Source: Pseudomonas oryzicola (GTDB lineage: Bacteria > Pseudomonadota > Gammaproteobacteria > Pseudomonadales > Pseudomonadaceae). Taken from it: a DNA stretch of 64,000 nt. Made by a program: the position numbers and the translations under genes. The stretch is taken from assembly GCF_014269185.2 (NCBI RefSeq), contig NZ_JABWRZ020000002.1, positions 186,001-250,000 on the forward strand, read 5' to 3'. This document shows, in pieces, positions 46,086-54,200 of this stretch. Numbering within the stretch: the stretch's first letter is position 1; each line of letters opens with the position of its first letter. The notes under the pieces are model-generated. The model was not told the DNA's origin, searched no databases, and saw nothing but the letters and a program-made list of their open reading frames with translations.

Positions 46086-46751
46086 TCATCTGGCCGTTTC
46101 GCCCAGGCGCGCCACGCCCGGAAACAGCTGCGCCAAGCTACGCCTGGCCTGGGCCGCTTGCACATAGGCATAAAGCAGATCCACCAGTTCCTGCAAGCTC
46201 AGGCGGCGCCCGGCAACGGCGGGCGTGCACAACCACAGCCTTATCCGCAAGCCGCCCGCGATGGTTACCGCGTCAGGCGAGGCCAGCGCCCTGAAACAGG
46301 CCGGTGTCAGCGCTGGCGCGTGACTGAACGCCGACACGGTAAAGATCAGCCGGGTGGTGAAATAACCCTGCTCGACCTCGAAGCCGTCGAAGGTATGCAG
46401 AGGTGTCGGCGCCTGCGCGTTGGCAAAGCACAGCGTATCGGGCGTCACGCTCAGCACCCGCTTGCCGTGCCGGCGGTATAGCGCGGCGGCGCAGGCCAGT
46501 GCCGCCACTCCGGCGCCGGCCAGGCCGAGGCCGAAACCAGACATCAGCCAGATGGTAGCGCTGCCGGCATTGGCACTGAACTGCACCACCAGGGCGATCA
46601 GCCATGCCCCCAGGCTGCCGAGCAACAGGCCAATCACAGCGCAGGCCAGTGCCTTGCCGAGCGAGTTCTCCAGCAGTTCGAAGCTGTCGGTGGGACCGTC
46701 GGCCTGCGCCTGCAGGTACGCCAGGTCAGCTTCGCGTTCGTCGTTATCCAT
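46086..46751 (-). CDS. Hypothetical inner-membrane protein (operon gene 3)
   Basis: A 221-residue protein with two adjacent membrane helices (ALACAVIGLLLGSLGAWLIA; TIWLMSGFGLGLAGAGVAAL) and a cytoplasmic C-terminal domain that looks PH-like or DUF-like (LYRRHGKRVLSVTPDTLCFA). The ATG at 46751 overlaps the previous gene by 8 bp (ATGGATAA). I do not recognise the family. Its neighbour 46744-47409 has a similar plan, so the two may be paralogous partners. Confidence 0.75.
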   Translation of the reverse strand: MDNDEREADLAYLQAQADGPTDSFELLENSLGKALACAVIGLLLGSLGAWLIALVVQFSANAGSATIWLMSGFGLGLAGAGVAALACAAALYRRHGKRVLSVTPDTLCFANAQAPTPLHTFDGFEVEQGYFTTRLIFTVSAFSHAPALTPACFRALASPDAVTIAGGLRIRLWLCTPAVAGRRLSLQELVDLLYAYVQAAQARRSLAQLFPGVARLGETAR

Positions 46752-47409
46752 CAGCCTGCAGCAGCTCCAGTTGCCGTTGTGCATGTGCCGCATCGCGATA
46801 GGCCCCCAGCACCGCCAGCACTTCCTCGTTGTCCAGCTTGCGCCCGTTGCTGGCCAGGCCCGCGGACATGATGCGGATCTGCGGTCGCGGTTTTTTCAGC
46901 GCCATGGCCTGGTTGCCGAAAAACTGCAGTTTCACCACATGGTGTTTCGGCAGGGCGGCTTCGCTGCTCATCTCCAGCGTCTGCACCGTGACCAGCCCTT
47001 CATCCTTGACCGAAACATCCTCCACTTCAGCCAGGTCTACCGGCGCATCCAGCGTATCGACGAACAACTGCCGGCGGGTCAGGCGCATGAATACCTGGGT
47101 ACCGGCATTGCGGTGCTGCCAGGTCACTGCCGCGGCAATCAAGGTTATGAAGACACCGGCTGCAACTGCCCCCAAGCGCTCGGGGTTGAAGGTGGTGGCA
47201 GTGATAATCAGTGAACCCAGCAACAGTATCGGCCCCCACACCCGGTAACGCCGGGAGTTGGTGAACTCGCTCTGCTCGGGCACGCGCTCGATCACCTGCT
47301 TGAGCTCGGCGATCACCCGCTCGCGCTGGGCGGCACGGGTATGCTCGTAGTCCTGGCCAAGCGAGCCGGACAGCTCGGACAACGGGTCGGTGAATTCGCT
47401 CATGGTCAT
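46744..47409 (-). CDS. Hypothetical inner-membrane protein (operon gene 2)
   Basis: A 221-residue protein with two helices (VWGPILLLGSLIITATTF; LGAVAAGVFITLIAAAVTW) after a charged N-terminus and before a C-terminal beta-rich domain (VFMRLTRRQLFVDTLDAPVD). The start overlaps the preceding stop (ATGA). The same length and topology as operon gene 3 suggest duplication or a heteromer. Family not recognised. Confidence 0.75.
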   Translation of the reverse strand: MTMSEFTDPLSELSGSLGQDYEHTRAAQRERVIAELKQVIERVPEQSEFTNSRRYRVWGPILLLGSLIITATTFNPERLGAVAAGVFITLIAAAVTWQHRNAGTQVFMRLTRRQLFVDTLDAPVDLAEVEDVSVKDEGLVTVQTLEMSSEAALPKHHVVKLQFFGNQAMALKKPRPQIRIMSAGLASNGRKLDNEEVLAVLGAYRDAAHAQRQLELLQADG

Positions 47410-47861
47410 TGCCCCTCCTGGTTCTGTGCCGCCAGGTAATCGGTGAGGAATGCCTGCGCGTTACCCTGCTGCGACAGCTCTTGCGAATAGCCGACCTGCA
47501 GCGCTTGCGCCTCGCCCGGCAGATAGAGTTCGCCACCCCAGCTGCCCTGGACGATCAGGACCACGAATTTCTTGCCGTCCACGGTGGTGGAATAACGGGT
47601 ATCCCGGCTGGTCTTCTCCACCTGCATTTTCTGGATGCGCATGTTCCAGTCGTGGTCGACCCCTTCAACCTGCACCAGTGCTTCGTTGGCGGCGCGTTCA
47701 CCAATGCGCAGCGTCCATACCTTGGCCCCGTGCGCGCCCGTGTAAGCCACCACCTGGTCGGCCACTTGCGGCCGTTGTTCGGCGTGAGCCTGGCCCAGCC
47801 ACAGGGTGAGCGAAGCCACCAGCAGCGCTGCGAACTTGCGATAAGCGAGCATGTTTTTCAT
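47406..47861 (-). CDS. Hypothetical exported protein (operon gene 1)
   Basis: A 151-residue protein with a signal peptide (MKNMLAYRKFAALLVASLTL, cleaved after about GQAHA). The mature part is a small beta-rich domain (VVAYTGAHGAKVWTLRIGER; KKFVVLIVQGSWGGELYLPG). No cysteines or known motif. It heads the four-gene envelope operon ending in the M48 peptidase, and is divergent from an araC-type gene 166 bp away. Confidence 0.75.
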   Translation of the reverse strand: MKNMLAYRKFAALLVASLTLWLGQAHAEQRPQVADQVVAYTGAHGAKVWTLRIGERAANEALVQVEGVDHDWNMRIQKMQVEKTSRDTRYSTTVDGKKFVVLIVQGSWGGELYLPGEAQALQVGYSQELSQQGNAQAFLTDYLAAQNQEGQ

Positions 47862-48027
47862 CCTGAATTGGAACAAACGCACATTGAAATAAGCCTTGTC
47901 CGCGCTGCCAACCCCGCTGACCGGTTCGCACAACAGACAGCGCCTTGCGCACAATGGCTGTCGCTGAATATGTGCACGCGTTACCATTTCCGGCCATGCC
48001 GCCCTCAGCCAAGGATGCGAAGCGCAC

Positions 48028-48972
48028 ATGCGATCGATCAGCCCTTACCTCGACACCGCCTTTTCCTTCGACAGCCCCGGCTCACTTGCCGAGGCCGGGG
48101 TGCTGGATGCGCGCAGCGCGCGGGTGATGGGTAGCGCGACCGGCCATTATCAGGCGCAGACGGTGCACGGCGGGTTGCAGTACTTCGACTGCAACCTGCA
48201 GTTCCCCGAGCCGCTGAGGATCGACAAGGTGCTGCCACAAAGCCTGTGTTTCGTGCAGGTATTCGACGGTGCGTGGCAGCACAAGGTCGACGGCAAGCTC
48301 AACAGCTATGCCCCTGGCCGGTTGCACATGCTGGGCCTGGGCGAAAGCCTGGAAGCGCAGGACCAGTTGCCCGCCAACAGCCACGCCCGCATGGCCGGGG
48401 TCCGTCTTGCCGGTGATTACCTGCTCGAACTGGTCCGCGACGACCTGCAGCTCAAGCCGCTGCTGGCACTGTCCGCGGATGGCATGCGCTTCGACCAGTT
48501 GCCGCAGTGGCCAACGGTGAGCCGCCTGTTCCAGCAGCTGTATCTGTCGCCCTACACCGGCGGGCTCCGGCGCCTGCATTGCGAAAGCCTGAGCCTGGCC
48601 ATCGTGCTGGAGCTGGCCAACCACCTCATCGGCCACCGGTTCACCAGGAAACCCCGGGACCGCGGGTGGCGCGACCTGGCCATCGAGACGCGCCGCCAGC
48701 TCGATGCCAACCTGAGCGCCACGCCGACCGCTGCAACCCTTGCCCGCCAGCTGGGTGTGAGCGAGACCACCCTGCGCCGCGCGTTCAGCCAGGAATATGG
48801 CCGCTCGATCCTGCAATACGTGCGGCAACAGCGCCTGGAACTGGCCCGTGCCCTGCTGCTGGAACGTCGCTGGCAGGTCTCGCAAATTGCCTATCACGTC
48901 GGTTATGCCAACCCGGCCAACTTCTGCCATGCCTACAAGGCGTATTTCGGGCATCCGCCCGGGGCCGAATAG
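48028..48972 (+). CDS. AraC-family transcriptional regulator (PchR-like)
   Basis: A 314-residue regulator with an N-terminal sensor part (to about 205) and a C-terminal pair of helix-turn-helix motifs: ATLARQLGVSETTLRRAFSQ then QVSQIAYHVGYANPANFCHA. The layout resembles PchR-type siderophore regulators, but no siderophore genes are near. It is divergent from the four-gene envelope operon and may control it. Confidence 0.85.
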   Translation: MRSISPYLDTAFSFDSPGSLAEAGVLDARSARVMGSATGHYQAQTVHGGLQYFDCNLQFPEPLRIDKVLPQSLCFVQVFDGAWQHKVDGKLNSYAPGRLHMLGLGESLEAQDQLPANSHARMAGVRLAGDYLLELVRDDLQLKPLLALSADGMRFDQLPQWPTVSRLFQQLYLSPYTGGLRRLHCESLSLAIVLELANHLIGHRFTRKPRDRGWRDLAIETRRQLDANLSATPTAATLARQLGVSETTLRRAFSQEYGRSILQYVRQQRLELARALLLERRWQVSQIAYHVGYANPANFCHAYKAYFGHPPGAE

Positions 48973-49021
48973 GGTCTTACTGGCGGCTTGATCGGAAAGC
49001 ACAACGCCCCGGCCTGCGCCC

Positions 49022-49903
49022 TCACGCCCGAATGAAATCCACTAGCGTTCGCAGCGCCGCGGGCAGGTGCCGCCTGCCAGGGTAGTAGAGGAAGAACCGG
49101 CCCGGCGGTGCGGCCCAGGCATCGAGTACTGTCACCAGCCGGCCTGCGGCCAGGTCGTCGTGCACCATCGCCTCATAGACGTAGGCAATGCCCACGCCGT
49201 CGCGCGCAGCCTGGAGCATCGCTATGTCGTCGTCAAACACCAGCGGGCCGCTGACTTCGATGGCCAACGGTTCGCCGTCGGCGAGGAACTCCCAGGCATA
49301 GCGCTGGCCACTGGGAAAGCGTCGGCCGATACAGGCATGGCTGAGCAATTCGCGCGGCGTTTGCGGTACCTGTCGGGCCGCCAGGTAGCACGGCGCGGCC
49401 ACGCAGACGAAGCGCTGCGGCGGCCCGACAGGTACCGCGACCATGTCGCCGGCCAGACTCTCGCCGAAGCGGACACCGGCATCGAAACCATCGCCCACGA
49501 TATCGCCCAGGGCGTCATCCGTCACGACTTCCACCTGCACCCGCGGGTATTTGGCCACGAAGCCGGCCAGCAGCGGCGCCAGCACCAGCCGCGCCGCCGG
49601 GCGCGGCACGTTCAGCCGCAGCGTGCCGGTTGGCTCGGCTTGCATGGCGGTCACATCGGCCAGCGCGTCGATCACCTCGTGCAAGGCCGGGAGCAACCGT
49701 GCCAACAGGCGCTGGCCCGCTTCGGTCGGCGTCACGCTACGCGTGGTGCGGTGCAGCAGGCGCACGCCCAAGCGTTCTTCCAGCCCGCGCAGGGCGTGGC
49801 TCAAGGCCGAAGCGGATACCCCGCGCTCGGCGGCAGCCTTGCGAAAGCTGCGATGCCGCGCCACCGCGGCGAAGGCGTCCAGTGCGTGCAGATCAAAGGC
49901 CAT
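49022..49903 (-). CDS. LysR-family transcriptional regulator
   Basis: A 293-residue LTTR. The winged HTH is at about 1-60 (AFAAVARHRSFRKAAAERGV, then SASALSHALRGLEERLG), and the effector domain covers 90-290 (GTLRLNVPRPAARLVLAPLL). It is divergent from the aldo/keto reductase gene with a 102-bp shared promoter region, the usual arrangement for a regulator and its target. Confidence 0.92.
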   Translation of the reverse strand: MAFDLHALDAFAAVARHRSFRKAAAERGVSASALSHALRGLEERLGVRLLHRTTRSVTPTEAGQRLLARLLPALHEVIDALADVTAMQAEPTGTLRLNVPRPAARLVLAPLLAGFVAKYPRVQVEVVTDDALGDIVGDGFDAGVRFGESLAGDMVAVPVGPPQRFVCVAAPCYLAARQVPQTPRELLSHACIGRRFPSGQRYAWEFLADGEPLAIEVSGPLVFDDDIAMLQAARDGVGIAYVYEAMVHDDLAAGRLVTVLDAWAAPPGRFFLYYPGRRHLPAALRTLVDFIRA

Positions 49904-50005
49904 ATTGATGAATTCTGCTCAGTAGTTCATCAAGCATAACGCGGCTTATCATAGGTTGTCTGCGGCGAGACACTGGCGCTTTCTCACTGATCGAAAGGTT
50001 CGGCC

Positions 50006-51016
50006 ATGCAGCAACGACGACTTGGTAATACCGACTTCACGATTTCGCCCATCGGCCTGGGTACCTGGGCCATCGCCGGGCCGGGGTGGGAATTTGGCTG
50101 GGGCGCGCAGGACGATAGCGAAAGCCTGGCCGCGCTGGAATACGCCGTGGACCAAGGCGTGAACTGGATCGACACCGCCGCCGTCTATGGCCTGGGCCAC
50201 GCCGAAGGCGTCGTCGGCCAGCTCCTGCGCCGCGTGCCGGCTTCACGCCGTCCGCTGGTGTTCACCAAGGGCAGCCTGGTATGGGACCGTGCCACCCGGC
50301 AGATTTCGCACTCATTGGCCGCGGACTCGCTGGCCCGGGAGATCGAGGACAGCCTGCGCCGCCTGCAGGTTGAAACCATCGACCTGTACCAGCTTCACTG
50401 GCCTGCATTTCCACCGGGCGGCCCGGACGATGGCATCGAGGAGGCGCTGACGGTGCTGGCCAAGGCGCGCGAACAAGGGAAAATTCGCGCCATCGGCGTA
50501 TCCAATTTCGATGTCGTCCAGCTCAAGCGCGCCCAGGCGGTAACAGCGATCGCGTCGCTACAACCACCGTATTCGGCGTTGATGCGCGAGGTCGAGGCCG
50601 AAATCCTGCCGTACTGCGGGCAAGCAGGCATCGGCGTTATCGCCTATTCCACCTTGCAATCGGGGCTGCTGACCGGCGCGATGAGCCGCGAGCGCATCGC
50701 CCGCCTGGCGGATGACGACTGGCGCAAAAGCCGCAGTCCAGACTTTCAGGAGCCGCGCCTGACCAGCAACCTTGCGCTGGTGGAAGGCTTGCGCCGCATC
50801 GGCGCACGCCACGGGCTGACGCCTGCGGCGGTGGCGATCGCCTGGGTGCTGCGGCAGCCAACGGTGACGGGCGCCATCGTCGGAGCGCGCCGGCCGGCGC
50901 AGGTCGACGGGCTGCTTGGCGCGGCGGACTTGCAGCTGAGCGCGGAAGAGCTGGCCGAGATCGCACTGCTGCTGCCCGAGGGCATGGGTACCAACGTGCC
51001 CGAGGCGGCGTCCTGA
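50006..51016 (+). CDS. Aldo/keto reductase
   Basis: A 336-residue NADPH-dependent TIM-barrel reductase. The catalytic tetrad can be assigned as D56 and Y61 (NWIDTAAVYGLGHAEGVVG), K88 (LVFTKGS) and a histidine in IDLYQLHWP. The NADP-binding end has AIVGARRPAQVDGLLGAADL. Start MQQRRLGNTDFTISPIGLGT. Probably controlled by the divergent LysR gene. Last chromosomal gene before the island. Confidence 0.93.
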   Translation: MQQRRLGNTDFTISPIGLGTWAIAGPGWEFGWGAQDDSESLAALEYAVDQGVNWIDTAAVYGLGHAEGVVGQLLRRVPASRRPLVFTKGSLVWDRATRQISHSLAADSLAREIEDSLRRLQVETIDLYQLHWPAFPPGGPDDGIEEALTVLAKAREQGKIRAIGVSNFDVVQLKRAQAVTAIASLQPPYSALMREVEAEILPYCGQAGIGVIAYSTLQSGLLTGAMSRERIARLADDDWRKSRSPDFQEPRLTSNLALVEGLRRIGARHGLTPAAVAIAWVLRQPTVTGAIVGARRPAQVDGLLGAADLQLSAEELAEIALLLPEGMGTNVPEAAS

Positions 51017-51071
51017 AGGACAATTGCTGCGTCCGCTTGTTCTGAGAATGGCCCCGGCACATCCAATAAGC

Positions 51072-51101
51072 CAAAAGCCCGCGATTACGCGGGCTTTTGG
51101 G
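51072..51101. terminator. Bidirectional intrinsic terminator
   Basis: Perfect stem CCAAAAGCCCGCG / CGCGGGCTTTTGG around ATTA, 55 bp after the aldo/keto reductase stop. A/T runs on both sides make it bidirectional. It would have served both the reductase and guaA before island insertion. Confidence 0.9.
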
Positions 51102-51130
51102 TGTTTCCTGCAACTTGCTGCCGGCTTATG

Positions 51131-51160
51131 CCAGACGCGGGATCACTCCCACTCTATTAT
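51131..51160. other. Putative island attachment site: duplicate of the guaA 3' end
   Basis: Read on the minus strand, 51143-51160 encodes I-I-E-W-E-stop (GAGTGGGAGTGA at 51143-51154). GMP synthetase ends in IEWE, and its 3' end is a known integration site for genomic islands. No guaA precedes it here; the sequence stops matching at 51155 and runs into island DNA. So this is one att copy and the intact guaA should lie beyond the right edge, with its 3' end pointing left. Confidence 0.7.
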
Positions 51161-51293
51161 CAATAAGCATATAAACATCTTTTAAAACTGAACCTCTGGC
51201 GAGACAAATCGCTAAAGACCATGAAAAATACCATGCACGTTGCTCGACATGGCGCAGCTATCTATGCAGCCTTACCCCTATGAATAGCTGATA

Positions 51294-54200
51294 TCACTGG
51301 ATCGAAGGCAGACCTCCGACGATCTTGACTGTCTCCACACTGACGCGGATCACGCGCTTGACCAAATTCAGGATGTAGGTCGGATCTTCGTGCTCGCGGC
51401 ACCATTCGTTCGGGTCGTTCTTGATGCCGCTGTCCTTGTCGGTGTAAGGCTCATAGCGTTCCATCACCCACTCAAGCGCACTCTTGCCGTTGACCACGTA
51501 TTCGTGCGTCTCTGGCGGGATGTTCTTGAGGGTGATGCGGCCGTTGAAGATCAGCACGCTCTTGTCCTTCTCCCGGCCACCTGCCGAGGCAAAGCGCATC
51601 TTCTCAACCCGGTAGTACGCGAAGTCGTTGAGGTCTCCCTTTTCCTTGGCCTCTTCAATCACCGGCCACGGCTCGATCACTTCATAGTCGAGATGCAGCG
51701 CGGCAAGAGCACGCCCGGCCTGCTCAAATGCCCCGAAGTCAGGGGCGTAGGGAATCCGTGGCAGCACCTTCTTGAGATCGGATGCGTACTGCTCCCGGTA
51801 CTCGGGAGAGTGCAGCACTCCGTAGCAGTAGTAGAAGATGGCCTCCTTGGTGATGGTTGCGTCCGCGTAGTGCTTGCGGAAGTTGGCCAACGCCACGTCG
51901 GTGATGCCATCACGCTTCACATAGCCGTGGGCCTCGGCGGCATCGCCATTGTCACCATCGAAGCTGAATCCAGACTGCGCGGCCTTCTCGGTGGCAGGCT
52001 CATACCAGTAGAGAGGGAAGCACAGACCCTTCGAGATCACCTCAAGATCAGGCAGGATGTTCCCCATCAGGCATGAGAAATCCTTGCTCGCTCCATTGCC
52101 GGTGAGCTGGATGGCCAAGTTCCGATGCTTCGCCGTGGGATACAGCTTCGGCTGCTGGTAAACGCAGTTGTTGAGTCGCCGGTTGAAATACACCCACTGC
52201 TTGCAGAAGGGGCGGTACTCGGCCACACGAATCCCGTCCGGGTCGAACTCGCACAGTTTCCCACGACTGAGATCGGTGAACAGCTCGCGCGTCCACTTGA
52301 TGTTTCGCGGATTCGGGTCAGCCAAGTCCATCGCCATTTTATAGGCATCGCTGCCAGCCGCCTTGCAGCGCTCGCTATGCAGCGCCACCTGCTCATTGTA
52401 GCGGTCGATCATCCGCTTGACGTTGCCTTCGAGGGCCGCCCGGCTTGGGTTGTAGACCCATGTGTCGCGGTTGGTTTTCACGCCGCTAGAGCGCATCGCA
52501 AAGATGGCATCCGGCGCGTCATTGAAGGGTACGAAGGCGTTGAAGTCACCGCTGCGCTGATTGATCCAATCGTGGTGTTCGTTCGGCTCAAGTGTCTGCC
52601 ACGGCACGCTTTGGTGACTGCCGAAGCCGGTGATGATGTCCAGTTTTTGTTCGCGAGTAAGGTAGTCACCGATGTCGTGATAGCGAACCGTCGCCTTGCC
52701 GGTGTGTGCCTTGCGCTTGACGAGCAGGGTGATGGCGACGGGCGTGCGGGAACCAGAGCCAAAGACCTTGCCGCCTTCCTTGCGTGACAGCTCGCCGCTG
52801 GTGCGCTGGTTGCCGCGAAGGTTGAACACGTAAACGTCAGAGAACTCGTCTTGGAGCGTCTTGCGGAAGCCGTCCATCGTGTTGCCGTCGATCCAACCAC
52901 CATTGGTAACGAAGCAGACGATTCCCTCGTCCTTAATGCGGTCGCTCGCCCACCTGAACGCACGGATATAGGAGTCATACAGGCTGTTCTTGAGCTTCGC
53001 GGTGGAATGCGCGGCGTAGGTCACCGCAATGCGCCCGTCGAGTCGGGAATACTTGAGGTTCTGGTTGTTGTCGTTCCCGCCGTCCTGACCAACGGAGTAC
53101 GGTGGGTTGCCGACAATGACCCGGATATCGCGAGCCTTCTGGCGGTCGGCCCGCTCATGGTTCTCCGGCAGGCCCTCGTCGATGTCACCGTTCTGCGGCT
53201 CGCTCATCTGGAACGTATCAGTCAGCACGATGCCGGGGAACGGCTCGTATTCCTGCCCTGTGACGCGATGGAACGCTTCCTCAATGTTGATTGCCGCGAT
53301 GTAGTAGGCCAGCAGCACAATTTCGTTGGCGTGCATGTCATGGCGATACTTGTAGGGCAGCTGGTCAGGTGGAATCAGTCCCGTTTCGATCAGCCGCACG
53401 GGGAAGGTGCCTGTGCCGGTGAAGGGGTCAAGGATGTGGACGTTCTGGTCGGCCAGCCGGGTGCCGAAGTGCTCCTGGAGGGCGGCATCGGCACTGTGCA
53501 GGATGAAGTCCACGATCTCGACCGGGGTGTAGACAATACCCAGCCGTTCGACCATGCGCGGGAAAGCGGTCTTGAAGAACTTGTCGTACAGCTCGACGAT
53601 GATCTTTTGCCGCCCTTTCGGGTCGGTGATGCCGGATGCCCGCTCGCGCACGCTGGCATAGAAGCCCTCCAGCGTCTCATGCTCCTTGTCCAGCGCCTGC
53701 GCTTCGAGAATGTCCATGATTTTCTGCATGGACTGCGACACGGGGTTCATGCTGGTGAAGGCGTAGCCCTCGAACAGCGCATCGAACACCGGCTTGGTTA
53801 TGATGTGCTGGGCCAGCATCTCTATGGCGTCGTTCTGGCTGACGCTAGGGTTTAGGTTCTTCCTGACCCCCTTGAGGAACTCATCGAATGCTTTTTTTCC
53901 CTTGGAATACGGTTTCTCCAGCAGGGCGCGAATACGCATCTGGTGACGATCGGCAATCTCAGCAATGTCTTTGGCCCAGTCTTCCCAGTAGCGGCGATTG
54001 CCGCACTTGGTGACGATCTTGGCAAACATGGCATCCTGCCACTTGCCGAGTTCCTCTGGATCGAAGGCAAAGCCAAGCTGTTCCCCGCCGAAGGAATTGG
54101 CCTTCTCGTTGCCGCCGCCCACGCCAATGACGTTCACCACACCATTGCCTTTGCCGGTCAGGTCGATGGTGGCGAACTGCTTGTCCAGCCGGTCATCGTG

